Shown here one piece after another: positions 26,419 through 35,052 of a stretch of 64,000 nt of DNA (its first letter is position 1; every line of letters starts with the position of its first letter). Source of the stretch: Bog-473 sp963783965 (lineage in GTDB: Bacteria > Actinomycetota > Acidimicrobiia > Acidimicrobiales > RAAP-2); assembly GCA_963783965.1 (NCBI GenBank), contig CAWAPQ010000002.1, positions 62,001 to 126,000 on the forward strand. Direction: 5' to 3'. The notes beneath the pieces are model-generated. The model was not told the DNA's origin. It saw nothing but the letters and a program-made list of their open reading frames with translations, and ran no database searches. The translations under genes and the position numbers were made by a program.

Positions 26419-27543
26419 ATGCAGCTGTACGACACGAGGCGCGGCGAGGTCGTGTCGTTCGAGCCCGGGCCGCTGGTGACCATGTACTCCTGCGGCATCA
26501 CCCCCTACGACGCAGCCCACCTGGGGCATGCCGCCGTGTACCTCTACTTCGACATGCTGCAGCGCCGCCTGCAGGACGCCGGGCACGAGACGAAGTGCGT
26601 GCGCAACGTCACCGACGTCGACGACGACATCCTGCGCAAGGCCCGCGAGCTCGGCGTGCACTATCTCGATCTGGCGGCCGAGGAGATGGCGCGCTTCGAC
26701 TCGGACATGAGCCTGCTCAACCTGCTGCCGGTGTATTCCGAGCCGCGGGCCACCTCGGCCATTTCGGAGATCCTGTCGCTGATCGGCGCCGCCCTCGAGG
26801 GCGGGTTCGCCTACGAGTCCGGCGGCTCCGTCTACTTCAGCGTGGCCACCTTTCCCGAGTTCGGCTCCCTCAGCGGCTACAACCGGGCCCACATGCTGGA
26901 GCTGGCGGCCGAGCACGGCGGCAACCCCGGGGACCCCAACAAGCGCGACCCCCTGGACTTCGTGCTGTGGCAGCCGTCGCTGCCCGACGAGCCGGCGTGG
27001 GAGTCGCGCTGGGGGCCGGGACGGCCGGGGTGGCACATTGAGTGCTCCGCCCTCGTGCTGCGTGAGCTGGGCGAGACGATCGACATCCACGGCGGCGGGC
27101 GCGACCTCGTGTTCCCCCATCACGAGTGCGAGACGGCCCAGTCCGAGTCCGTGACGGGCCAGCCCTTCGTCCGGCTCTGGTTCCACGTCGGCCTGGTCGG
27201 GTTGGACGGGACCAAGATGTCGAAGTCGCTCGGCAACCTCGTCTTCGTCGGTGACCTCTGCAAGGAATGGGACGCGGCGGCGGTCCGGCTGGCGCTCCTG
27301 GCCCACCACTACCGGGAGGACTGGGACTGGCGCACCGACGAGGACATGCCGGCGGCGGCGGCCCGCCTGGCCTTGTGGCGCAGCGCGCCCGGCGACGGCG
27401 CCGGCGACGTCGGCCTGGCGGCGGTGCGGGCCGCCCTCGACGACGACCTCGACACCCCCGCCGCGCTGCGTGCGCTCGACGAGGAGGCCACGGCCGGGCG
27501 TCCGGTGGCCGACGGGGCACGCCTTCTCGGCATCACGCTCTGA
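26419..27543 (+). CDS. mshC: Cysteine:GlcN-inositol ligase MshC (mycothiol biosynthesis)
   Basis: 374-residue class I aminoacyl-tRNA-synthetase-like enzyme that activates cysteine with ATP and attaches it to glucosaminyl-inositol in mycothiol synthesis. MYSCGITPYDAAHLGHAAVYL (zinc-binding Cys25, HLGH) has the GITPYDAxHLGHAA form of MshC rather than the GPTVYDxxHIGNAR of CysS. GWHIECSA and HHECE supply further zinc ligands, and KMSKS is at residue 266. The protein lacks the CysS C-terminal anticodon-binding domain, which also argues for MshC. ATG 26419 follows the upstream stop by two bases. Confidence 0.85.
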   Translation: MQLYDTRRGEVVSFEPGPLVTMYSCGITPYDAAHLGHAAVYLYFDMLQRRLQDAGHETKCVRNVTDVDDDILRKARELGVHYLDLAAEEMARFDSDMSLLNLLPVYSEPRATSAISEILSLIGAALEGGFAYESGGSVYFSVATFPEFGSLSGYNRAHMLELAAEHGGNPGDPNKRDPLDFVLWQPSLPDEPAWESRWGPGRPGWHIECSALVLRELGETIDIHGGGRDLVFPHHECETAQSESVTGQPFVRLWFHVGLVGLDGTKMSKSLGNLVFVGDLCKEWDAAAVRLALLAHHYREDWDWRTDEDMPAAAARLALWRSAPGDGAGDVGLAAVRAALDDDLDTPAALRALDEEATAGRPVADGARLLGITL

Positions 27544-27565
27544 CCCATGGGCCGGGGCCGGCAGG

Positions 27566-27591
27566 GTGGTCCAGTACCCTTGGTGGACCAC
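27566..27591 (+). terminator. Hairpin between mshC and thrS
   Basis: Perfect 8-bp inverted repeat GTGGTCCA / TGGACCAC around a 10-base loop, 23 bases after the mshC stop. There is no T-run, so it may be an mRNA-stabilising or attenuation element rather than an intrinsic terminator. An alternative GGGT/ACCC pairing overlaps its left arm. Confidence 0.35.
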
Positions 27592-27650
27592 GAACGGTGT
27601 CCGGACCAGGAGCGATAGCGAGCGGCCGGCGGAGCAGGAAAGGGTCCACG

Positions 27651-29650
27651 ATGCCAGGCGTCATCTCGGTTGGTCTTCCCGACGGTTCGACGCGGGAGCT
27701 CACTGAGGGCACGACGGGCATTGAGCTGGCCCAGTCCATCGGGTCCCGCCTGGCCAAGGCCGCCGTCGTGGCCACCGTGGACGGCACGCGAGGTCGACCT
27801 GGAGTCGCCGCTCCCGGACGGCGCCCTGGTGGCCATCGTCACGGCCGACTCCGACGCCGGCCGGGAGGTGCTGCGCCACTCGACCGCCCACGTCATGGCC
27901 CAGGCCGTCCGTCGCCTGTGGCCGGGCGCCAAGTACGCCATCGGGCCGGTGATAGAGAACGGCTTCTACTACGACTTCGAGCTGCCGGACGGCGCCCATT
28001 TCACGCGACGACGACCTCGATCGCATCGACGCCGAGATGCGGGCGATCATCAAGGAGGACCAGCCCTTCGTCCGGCACGAGCACACGCTCGAAGAGGGGC
28101 TCGAGATCTTCGCCGACCAGCCCTTCAAGCAGGAGATCATTCGAGCCGTCGGGAGCGGCGCCGACGAGGTGGATGCCGCCGGCTCGGTGGTCAGCACCTA
28201 CCGCAACAACGACGCCTTCATCGACCTGTGCCGGGGCCCGCACGTGCCCTCGACCAGCCGGCTGGGCCACTTCAAGCTCATGCGGGTCGCCGGCGCGTAC
28301 TGGCGCGGCGACGAGAAGCGCGAGCAGCTGCAGCGCATCTACGGGACGGCCTGGGAGTCCGAGAAGGCGCTGGCCGCCCACCTGCACCAGCTGGAGGAGG
28401 CCGAGCGGCGCGACCACCGCAAGCTCGGCGCCGAGCTCGATCTCTTCAGCTTCCCCGAGGAGATCGGCTCGGGCCTCGCCGTCTTCCACCCCAAGGGCGG
28501 GACCATCCGCCGCCTGATGGAGGAGTACTCGCGGCAGCGCCACGTGGAGTCGGGCTACGACTTCGTCAACTCGCCCCACATCACCAAGAGCGCGTTGTTC
28601 GAGGAGTCGGGCCACCTGGACTGGTTCGCCGAGGGCATGTACCCGCCGATGGAGCTGGATGGCGGCCAGCAGTACTACCTCAAGCCGATGAACTGCCCGT
28701 TCCACATCCTCGTCTACAAGAGCCATCAGCGCTCCTACCGCGAGCTGCCGATGCGGCTCTTCGAGTTCGGGACGGTCTACCGCTACGAGAAGTCGGGCGT
28801 GCTGCTGGGCCTGACCCGCGTGCGGGGCATGACCCAGGACGACGCGCACATCTTCTGCACCCGCGAGCAGATGGACACCGAGCTCGTCCGCACGATGCAC
28901 TTCGTTCTCGACCTGCTGCGCGACTACGGGCTCAACGAGTTCTACCTCGAGCTGTCGACCAAGCCACCCGGCAAGGCCGTCGGCTCGGACGAGGACTGGG
29001 AGGTGGCCACCGAGGCGCTGCGCACCACCGCCCTCGAAATGGACCTGGACCTCGTCATGGACGAGGGCGGCGGTGCCTTCTACGGCCCCAAGATCTCGGT
29101 GCAGGCCCGCGACGCCATCGGCCGCACCTGGCAGATGTCGACGGTGCAGCTCGACTTCCAGCTCCCGCAGCGTTTCGGCCTGGAGTACATCGGGGCCGAC
29201 AACCAGCGCCACCAGCCGATCATGATCCACCGGGCGCTGTTCGGGTCGGTGGAGCGCTTCATGGCCGTGCTCATTGAGCACTACGCCGGCGCGCTGCCGA
29301 CGTGGCTGAGCCCGGAGCAGGTCCGCATCATTCCGGTGACGGATGCGCACGCCGACTACGCCCACTCCGTGGCCGCGGCCTGCGCGGCGGCGGGCCTGCG
29401 GGCCACGGTCGACGGCAGCGGGGAGAAGATGGGTGCGCTCATCCGCCGGGCCAAGCTGGCCAAGGTCCCCTATGTCCTCGTGGTGGGTGACCAGGACGTG
29501 GCGGCAGGTTCGGTCGGGGTCAACCGGCGCGGCTGGACGACGAAGCCCGAGCAGGGTGTGCCCCTGGCCGACCTCGTGACGGAGGTCGTCGAAGAGGTCG
29601 CACGCCGGGGCCTGCCCGAGGACCGGGCGCCCTCCGCCGCGAGCGCATGA
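27651..29650 (+). CDS. thrS: Threonyl-tRNA synthetase, interrupted by two +1 frameshifts
   Basis: Charges tRNA-Thr. The product is spread over three frames. 27651-27788 encodes the TGS start (MPGVISVGLPDGSTREL ... ATVDGT). 27790-28005 encodes EVDLESPLPDGALVAI and the editing-domain motif RHSTAHVMAQAV. 28007-29650 encodes DDDLDRIDAEM, the catalytic core (MNCPFHILVYKS, RVRGMTQDDAHIF, GGAFYGPKI) and the anticodon-binding domain. At each junction (27786-27789 and 28003-28006) four bases ACGC stand where one codon is expected, inside the same heptamer CACGCGA. Skipping one base restores full homology. ATG 27651 has the ribosome binding site AGGAAAGGG. thrS is normally essential and single-copy, so assembly error or true recoding must be considered. 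Confidence 0.88.
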
Positions 29651-29674
29651 ATCGAGTGCCGTGAGCGGAGTGTC

Positions 29675-30196
29675 GTGAACCTCGAGCACCTCTGGGCCGG
29701 GTGGCGCCGGGAGTACATCGTGGAGGCGACGGCGCGGGAGCGGGCCGGGGGGATCTCCCAGCACGAGTCCGACTGCGTCTTCTGCCGGCTGGCCGCGAGC
29801 GGCGCGCCCTCGGAGGACAACCTGATCGTGTGGCGGGGCGAGAGCACCTTCGTGGTCCTGAACGCCTACCCCTACGCCAGCGGGCACGTCCTCGTGCTGC
29901 CGTTGCGTCACGTGGCCGCGCTGGCGGACCTGACGTCCGACGAGTCCGCCGAGGTGTGGACAGCGACGCAGTCGGCGGTGGCGGCGATTGAGAAGGCCTA
30001 CGAGCCGGACGGCCTCAACATGGGCGCCAACCTCGGCCGGGCAGCGGGCGCAGGCCTGCCCTCCCACGTCCATCTCCACGTGCTGCCACGCTGGTCCGGT
30101 GACACCAACTTCATGACGGCGGTGGCCGAGACGCGGGTCATGCCCGAGACGCTGCAACTGTCCTGGAAGAGGCTCACCGACGCCTGGCCCACGTAG
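29675..30196 (+). CDS. HIT family hydrolase/phosphorylase, Rv2613c-like
   Basis: 173-residue histidine-triad protein. DCVFCRLAASGAPSEDNLIVWRG is the HIT N-terminal strand region and LPSHVHLHVLPRW is the catalytic H-x-H-x-H motif (about residues 129-141). Related proteins next to thrS in mycobacteria (Rv2613c) act on diadenosine tetraphosphate. The same position here, 25 bp after thrS, suggests the same role: removing Ap4A made by the synthetase. GTG start; the preceding GTG-rich sequence gives no strong ribosome binding site. Cytoplasmic. Confidence 0.88.
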   Translation: MNLEHLWAGWRREYIVEATARERAGGISQHESDCVFCRLAASGAPSEDNLIVWRGESTFVVLNAYPYASGHVLVLPLRHVAALADLTSDESAEVWTATQSAVAAIEKAYEPDGLNMGANLGRAAGAGLPSHVHLHVLPRWSGDTNFMTAVAETRVMPETLQLSWKRLTDAWPT

Positions 30197-30233
30197 CGCG
30201 CCGCCCGAGGGTCCCGGCGAGCCCGGGGGCACG

Positions 30234-31427
30234 GTGGGCACGCGTCCCGGCGAGGACGACGACGCGGTGACCGAGGCGCCGTCCACCAACAGTGCGGCAC
30301 GGAAGACCGTCGCCGCCGCCGCCCCACCGCCGCCCCGTCGCCGTGTGCGCCGCGCCCTGCGCAAGGCCTGGCCGGCGACCCGCGTCCTCATCGGCTTCGT
30401 CCTCGTCGCCATCGCGCTGTGGGTGCTCTCGTCGAAGACGTCGGAGCTCGAGGGCTTCAGCACCGCCTTCCGGCACTTCAATTGGTGGTGGACGGTGCCG
30501 GCGGTCGTCGCCGAGATCGCCTCCTACTTCTGCTTCGCCGCCATGCAGTTCGAGTTGCTGGGGGCCGGACATCTGCGCGCCCCTTGGACGCCGTTGGTCA
30601 AGCTGTCCTTCGCCTCGCAGGCCATCACCAACTCGTTGCCCATCGGCAACGCCGTGTCGTCGGTCTACGGCTTCCGCTGGTTCCGTCGCTTCGGCGCCGA
30701 CAACACGCTGGCGGTCTGGGCCCTGGCCGGCACGTTGGTGGCGGCCAGCGTCAGCCTGTCGCTGGTCGCCATCCTCGGGCTCGGCGTGGCGACGCAGGAG
30801 GGGGCGTCGCTCGACCTCGTCCCCGTTCTCATCGGCACATTCGTCTTCATGCTCGGGATCGGCTCGCTCTTCGTCTACGAGCGCCCGCTGCACGCGGTGG
30901 TGTCGTGGGCCCTGAAGCTGTCCGTCGCCGTCACCGGCCGGCCCCGGGGCGACACCGTCGCCCTCATCGACCGCATCACCGCGTGGATGACGGCCGTGCG
31001 CCTCAATTGGGCCCAGATCGGGCGCATCATCACCTGGGGCACGGTCAACTGGCTGCTCGACTGCGCCTGTTTCGCCATGATGTTCCTGGCCCTCGGGGCG
31101 CCGATCCCGTGGAAGGGGCTGTTGCTCGCTTACGGAGCCGGCCAGCTGGCGGCCACGTTGCCCATCACGCCCGGCGGCCTCGGTGTAGTGGAGGGCTCCA
31201 TCACCGTGGCCCTCGTCGCCTTCGGTGGGCCCGAGGCGAGCACGGCCTATGCGGTGCTGCTCTACCGGATCATCAGCTTCTGGATGATCCTGGTGATCGG
31301 GTGGCTCTTCATCGGCCAACTCGCGCTGCAGGTGCGTCGCGGGCGCTGGAACCGGGAAGCACTCTCGAGCGAGATCGAGGCCGGGCCGGTGGCCTACGAG
31401 CCGTCCTCGGCGGGGGGTGCGGAGTGA
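30234..31427 (+). CDS. Flippase-like / LPG synthase transmembrane-domain protein (UPF0104)
   Basis: 397 residues with a basic, Pro-rich N-terminus (about 45 residues) and eight or so transmembrane helices matching the lysylphosphatidylglycerol synthase TM / AglD family. Conserved elements include ITNSLPIGNAVSSVYGFRWF, a long loop, and LPITPGGLGVVEGSITVALVAFG near the C-terminus. Members move or modify lipid-linked substrates; no soluble catalytic domain is attached here. GTG 30234 is used; GTG 30267 is possible. It follows the HIT gene by 37 bp, and its stop overlaps the next lipoprotein start (TGATG). Confidence 0.75.
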   Translation: MGTRPGEDDDAVTEAPSTNSAARKTVAAAAPPPPRRRVRRALRKAWPATRVLIGFVLVAIALWVLSSKTSELEGFSTAFRHFNWWWTVPAVVAEIASYFCFAAMQFELLGAGHLRAPWTPLVKLSFASQAITNSLPIGNAVSSVYGFRWFRRFGADNTLAVWALAGTLVAASVSLSLVAILGLGVATQEGASLDLVPVLIGTFVFMLGIGSLFVYERPLHAVVSWALKLSVAVTGRPRGDTVALIDRITAWMTAVRLNWAQIGRIITWGTVNWLLDCACFAMMFLALGAPIPWKGLLLAYGAGQLAATLPITPGGLGVVEGSITVALVAFGGPEASTAYAVLLYRIISFWMILVIGWLFIGQLALQVRRGRWNREALSSEIEAGPVAYEPSSAGGAE

Positions 31428-31897
31428 TGCGCATGCCGGGAGTTCGACGCATACGCACCCGAGCCCGAGTCCGTGTGACACCGGTGGTGGCCACGTTCGT
31501 GCTTGCCGCCGCGCTCTTCGCGTCGTGCTCGTCGGCCCGCAGCGACCTCGGCTCGGGGGATGCCTCCACCTCCTCCTGTTACCTCGCCTTGCCCACGGCA
31601 GCCAAGGCGGTCGGTGGGCACGGACATCTGGAGGGCGTGCGCAAGTACAGCTTGAGCGGTCTGCGCACTGTCGCCCCGCGTCTGTACGGCCGCCTGGCCG
31701 ACGACCTGCCCAAGAAGCAGGGGGTCTGCGTCGCGGGCTACACCGGCCACTTCAGCGCCACCGAGGTCCAGAAGCCCCTGGGGCACCCATCGGGGACATT
31801 GGCGGTCGCGGTGGTGACGACGCCGGCCAACAAATTGCTGGGCACGCTCATCCTCACCAAACTCCCGGTGCGCTTCCAGCAGACGCACCCGTTCTGA
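31427..31897 (+). CDS. Putative lipoprotein of unknown function
   Basis: 156 residues. An Arg-rich n-region (RRIRTRARVRV) is followed by a hydrophobic segment ending in a lipobox (ALFASC), so the mature protein should be lipid-anchored from Cys29 or so. The remainder (SSCYLALPTAAKAVGGHGHL, KQGVCVAGYTGHFS, LGTLILTKLPVRFQ) has two further Cys that could form a disulfide. I do not recognise a family. ATG 31427 overlaps the stop of the membrane protein upstream, implying co-translation. A perfect 18-bp hairpin follows the stop. Confidence 0.65.
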   Translation: MRMPGVRRIRTRARVRVTPVVATFVLAAALFASCSSARSDLGSGDASTSSCYLALPTAAKAVGGHGHLEGVRKYSLSGLRTVAPRLYGRLADDLPKKQGVCVAGYTGHFSATEVQKPLGHPSGTLAVAVVTTPANKLLGTLILTKLPVRFQQTHPF

Positions 31898-31914
31898 TCC
31901 GCCGACCTGAAGTT

Positions 31915-31960
31915 TTGACTGTATATACCCACAAGGCGCCCAGTGGGTATATACAGTCAA
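31915..31960. terminator. Perfect 18-bp inverted repeat, probable bidirectional terminator
   Basis: TTGACTGTATATACCCAC and its exact reverse complement flank the 10-base loop AAGGCGCCCA, itself containing GGCGCC. It lies between two converging genes, 17 bp after the lipoprotein stop, and the right arm contains the stop codon of the EF-G-like gene (31957-31959). It is strikingly AT-rich for this sequence. A bidirectional terminator is the simplest reading. Confidence 0.7.
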
Positions 31961-34050
31961 CCCCCGAGCGTCGGGATGGACGCCATCAGGTGCTCGGGCA
32001 CGGCGTCGTAGTGGTCGTAGGTGACGTTGAACGAGCCCCGTCCGCCGGTCAACGCCCGCAGGTCGACCGCGTACCGCGTGAGCTCGGCGGTGGGCGCGGT
32101 CGCCGTCACGGTCTGGTAGCCCTCGTCGGCGGCGGCATCGGTCCCGATGATGCGGGCGCGCCGCGAGTGCAGGTCCCCGAGCACGTCCCCCTGGCAGTCG
32201 GCCGGGATGGTGACTTCCAGCCGCGAAATCGGCTCGAGCACGATCGGACCGGCCTCGGCCATCGCCGCCCGCACCGCCAGCGCCGCGGCCATCTTGAAGC
32301 TCACCTCGTTGGAGTCGACCGAGTGCGCCTTGCCGTCGTCGACCGTGACCGCGATGTCGACGACCGGGTAGCCGTGGACACCGCCGCCCGAGAACGTCTC
32401 CAGCACGCCCTTCTCCACGGCGGGGATGTACTGACGGGGGATCGCTCCTCCCACCACCTCGTCCCGGAACGCAAAGCCCTCACCGCGCCCCAGCGGCTCG
32501 AGACGGAGATGGCAGACGCCGAACTGCCCGTGTCCACCCGACTGCTTCTTGTGCTTCCCCTCGGCGTCGGACGCCCGGGTGATCGTCTCGCGGTAAGGGA
32601 TGCGCAGGTCCTCTCGCTCGACGTGCACGTTGCACTTTCGGTCGAGCCGCTCGAGCGTCACGGCCAGGTGCACCTCGCCGCTCACCCCGAGGATGGTCTG
32701 GTGTGTCTCGTCGTCGCGGGCCACGGTCAGCGACGGGTCCTCTTCCAGCAACCGGTTCAGAGCCGACATCAACTTGTCGTCGTCTGCCCGGGTGGCCGGC
32801 TTGACCGCCACCTGCAGCGCCGGCGCCGGCAGCGCGGGCGCCGGCACCACGACGGGCTGACCCTTCGGAGCGAGCGTGTCGCCCGTGCGCGTCCCGTTGA
32901 GCCGGGGCACCGCCACGAAGTCGCCCGCGACCACGCTCGTGGCCGGCGCCGTGGCGTGCCCGGCAATGCTCTGCAATGCGTGCAGCCGTTCTTCGTCCCG
33001 CGTGCGCGGATTGACCAGGACGGCATCGGGCTGCAACGTGCCCGAGAGCACCTTGCAGAGGGACATTTTGCCGGTGTGCCCGTCGTTGAACGTCTTGGTC
33101 ACCGTGAGCAGCGTCGGGCCACTCGGGTCGCACGGGATCTCGGCCGTCTCGTCGCCCGCCGTGGCCAGGACCGGTGGACGTGAGGCCGGGCTGGGGCACA
33201 GCTCCTCAATCAGGCGGGCCAGCCGGTCGACGCCGACCCCGCTGGCCGCCGAGCAGCACAGGACGGGGAAGACAGCGGCCAGGGCCACCCCGCCGGCCAG
33301 GCTCTTCTCGAGCTCCCCGTAGTCGAGGGTCTCCCCGTTGAGGTAACGCTCCATGAGGTCGTCGTCACCCACCACGATGCCCTCGACGAGCTGCTCGTGC
33401 ACCGTGTGCTCCTCGTCGACGAGTTCGTCGGGGATGGGGCCCTCGTGGCCGGTCGGCGGCACGGTGCCGTCGACGGCTGCGCCGGCGCCGGGCGTGTCGT
33501 AGTGGGTCGCCGTGTCGTCCAGGAGGTCGATGACGCCGTGGAAGTCCGCCTCCTGCCCGATCGGGAGCTCCACCGGCGCCACGCCGGCACCGAAGGAGGC
33601 CCGGATCTCGGCCAGCGTGCGGTCGAAGTCGGCCCGCTCGCGGTCGAGCTTGTTGATGACGATGACCCGCGGCACACCCAGCCGGGCCGCCGCCCGCCAG
33701 GCGTCCTCGGTCTGGGCCTGCACGCCATCAGTGGCGCTGACCACCACGACGGCCAGGTCGACGTTGGCCAGGGCGGTCACCATCTCGCCGGCGAAGTCGG
33801 CGTACCCGGGCGTGTCGAGCAGGTTCACCTTGACCCCGTTGACCGTGAAGGGCGCCAGGCTGGTCGAGATGGTGAGCCGGCGCGCCACCTCCTCGGGCTC
33901 GAAGTCCATGACGGTGCTGCCCTTTTCGATCGACCCCCGTCGCGCGATGGACCCGGTGGCGGCCAGCAGCGCCTCGGCGAGCGTGGTCTTGCCGGCGCCA
34001 TGGTGGCCGACGAGGGCGACGTTGCGGATAGCGGTGGGGTCGTGTGGCAC
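31957..34050 (-). CDS. Elongation factor G-like GTPase (FusA2 type)
   Basis: 697-residue translational GTPase with EF-G domain order. G1 is GHHGAGKTT at about residue 15, G3 DTPGYADF at about 78 (canonical EF-G has DTPGHVDF), and G4 NKLD at about 134. Domains II-V follow, including LEEDPSLTVARDDETHQTILGVSGEVHL and KKQSGGHGQFG. The altered G1 and G3 place it with the EF-G-like paralogues (such as mycobacterial Rv0120c), which are not the main translocase and whose function is poorly defined. It stands alone between a hairpin and the GT2 gene rather than in a ribosomal-protein operon. Confidence 0.88.
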   Translation of the reverse strand: MPHDPTAIRNVALVGHHGAGKTTLAEALLAATGSIARRGSIEKGSTVMDFEPEEVARRLTISTSLAPFTVNGVKVNLLDTPGYADFAGEMVTALANVDLAVVVVSATDGVQAQTEDAWRAAARLGVPRVIVINKLDRERADFDRTLAEIRASFGAGVAPVELPIGQEADFHGVIDLLDDTATHYDTPGAGAAVDGTVPPTGHEGPIPDELVDEEHTVHEQLVEGIVVGDDDLMERYLNGETLDYGELEKSLAGGVALAAVFPVLCCSAASGVGVDRLARLIEELCPSPASRPPVLATAGDETAEIPCDPSGPTLLTVTKTFNDGHTGKMSLCKVLSGTLQPDAVLVNPRTRDEERLHALQSIAGHATAPATSVVAGDFVAVPRLNGTRTGDTLAPKGQPVVVPAPALPAPALQVAVKPATRADDDKLMSALNRLLEEDPSLTVARDDETHQTILGVSGEVHLAVTLERLDRKCNVHVEREDLRIPYRETITRASDAEGKHKKQSGGHGQFGVCHLRLEPLGRGEGFAFRDEVVGGAIPRQYIPAVEKGVLETFSGGGVHGYPVVDIAVTVDDGKAHSVDSNEVSFKMAAALAVRAAMAEAGPIVLEPISRLEVTIPADCQGDVLGDLHSRRARIIGTDAAADEGYQTVTATAPTAELTRYAVDLRALTGGRGSFNVTYDHYDAVPEHLMASIPTLGG

Positions 34051-34165
34051 CTGGTCCTCCGTCCTCCGTCCGTTCAGGCAGGCCCGAACAGGCTCGTTGC
34101 ACCCGAGTGTACGACCGCTTCCGCGCCGCCGCTCGGGCGCCGGATCCGGGAGGCCGGGGCCCTGT

Positions 34166-34984
34166 TCAGGTCGGACCGGTACGGGCGGCCAGCGCGGCGT
34201 CGTAGTCGTGACGGATGGAGAAGCGGATGAACAGCGCGATGGTGTCGACGAGGAGCAGCCAGACGGCCCTGACCGAGATCGTGCTCCCGAACCGCTCCTC
34301 TATCCGCACCGGCGCCTCCACAATGCGTGTGTAGCCGAGGCGGCGCGCCAGCACCAGCAGCTCGAGGTCGAGCGCGAAGCGGCTCTCACGCAGCAGGGGC
34401 AGGACGTCGGTGATGACCCTCCGGTCCACCAGCTTGATGCCCACCTGGGTGTCCTTGACGTGCAGGCGGAACAGCAGCCCGATGAGGTGCTGGTAGCCCC
34501 ACGAGTAGAGGCGGCGCAGGGGCGGGTAGTGCACCGAGGAGTCCGGGTGGCGCTTGCTCCCGATGATGATGTCGGGCTCCAGCGACTGCATGATGGAAAC
34601 GAAGGGGGCCAGCAGCTCGGGGGAGATGTCGCCGTCCGCGTCGATGAAGCCCAGGTAGCGCCCCCGTCCGAGGGCCAGCCCCTCCCGCAACGCGTGGCCC
34701 TTGCCCATGTTGGTGGCGAACGACACCCGGCGCACGACACTTTCGGGGAAGCCCTCGAGCGTGAAGGGGCTGCCGTCGGTCGAGCCGTCCGACACCGTGA
34801 TGATCTCGAAGGTCATGCCCGACGCATCGAGCACCCGCACCATGTCCTCGACCGTCGAGCGCAGCCGGTCGCCCGGGTTGTAGTACGGCACGACGATGGA
34901 GACGTCGAGCGTGGGCTCGGGGAGGACGTCGGTGCTGTCTGGTCGGGGCGCTCCCGCACTCCTCGGCTCGGACTCCGGCACCAT
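34166..34984 (-). CDS. Glycosyltransferase family 2, dolichyl-phosphate glucosyltransferase-like
   Basis: About 272 residues. The GT-A fold is shown by LDVSIVVPYYNPGDRLRSTV, ITVSDGSTDGS, ATNMGKGHALREGLALGRG and the metal-binding FIDADGDIS. VKDTQVGIKLVDRRV and the terminal hydrophobic SIRHDY region match ALG5-type polyprenyl-phosphate glucosyltransferases. It probably makes a polyprenyl-phosphate-linked hexose used by an external glycosyltransferase. ATG 34984 is used; GTG 35002 would add six residues. Upstream of it on the same strand is the cupredoxin gene, 68 bp away. Confidence 0.82.
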   Translation of the reverse strand: MVPESEPRSAGAPRPDSTDVLPEPTLDVSIVVPYYNPGDRLRSTVEDMVRVLDASGMTFEIITVSDGSTDGSPFTLEGFPESVVRRVSFATNMGKGHALREGLALGRGRYLGFIDADGDISPELLAPFVSIMQSLEPDIIIGSKRHPDSSVHYPPLRRLYSWGYQHLIGLLFRLHVKDTQVGIKLVDRRVITDVLPLLRESRFALDLELLVLARRLGYTRIVEAPVRIEERFGSTISVRAVWLLLVDTIALFIRFSIRHDYDAALAARTGPT

Positions 34985-35052
34985 CACCTCACGTGCGCCC
35001 ACCCGTGGGGTGGACGTTCTCGCTCGGTCAGGCTACCCGACGTCGTGCCGGA

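Noticed and set aside
27541..27650. AGGGTGGTCC upstream of thrS, similar to part of a T-box
   Set aside because: Only the first bases match the T-box core AGGGTGGnACCGCG, and the 107-bp leader is too short for a Stem I. A simple hairpin explains it better.
28001..30481. An 826-codon minus-strand open frame across thrS and the HIT gene
   Set aside because: Antisense shadow; the translation has His/Arg/Gly-rich composition and no conserved motif, while the plus strand encodes ThrS and a HIT protein.
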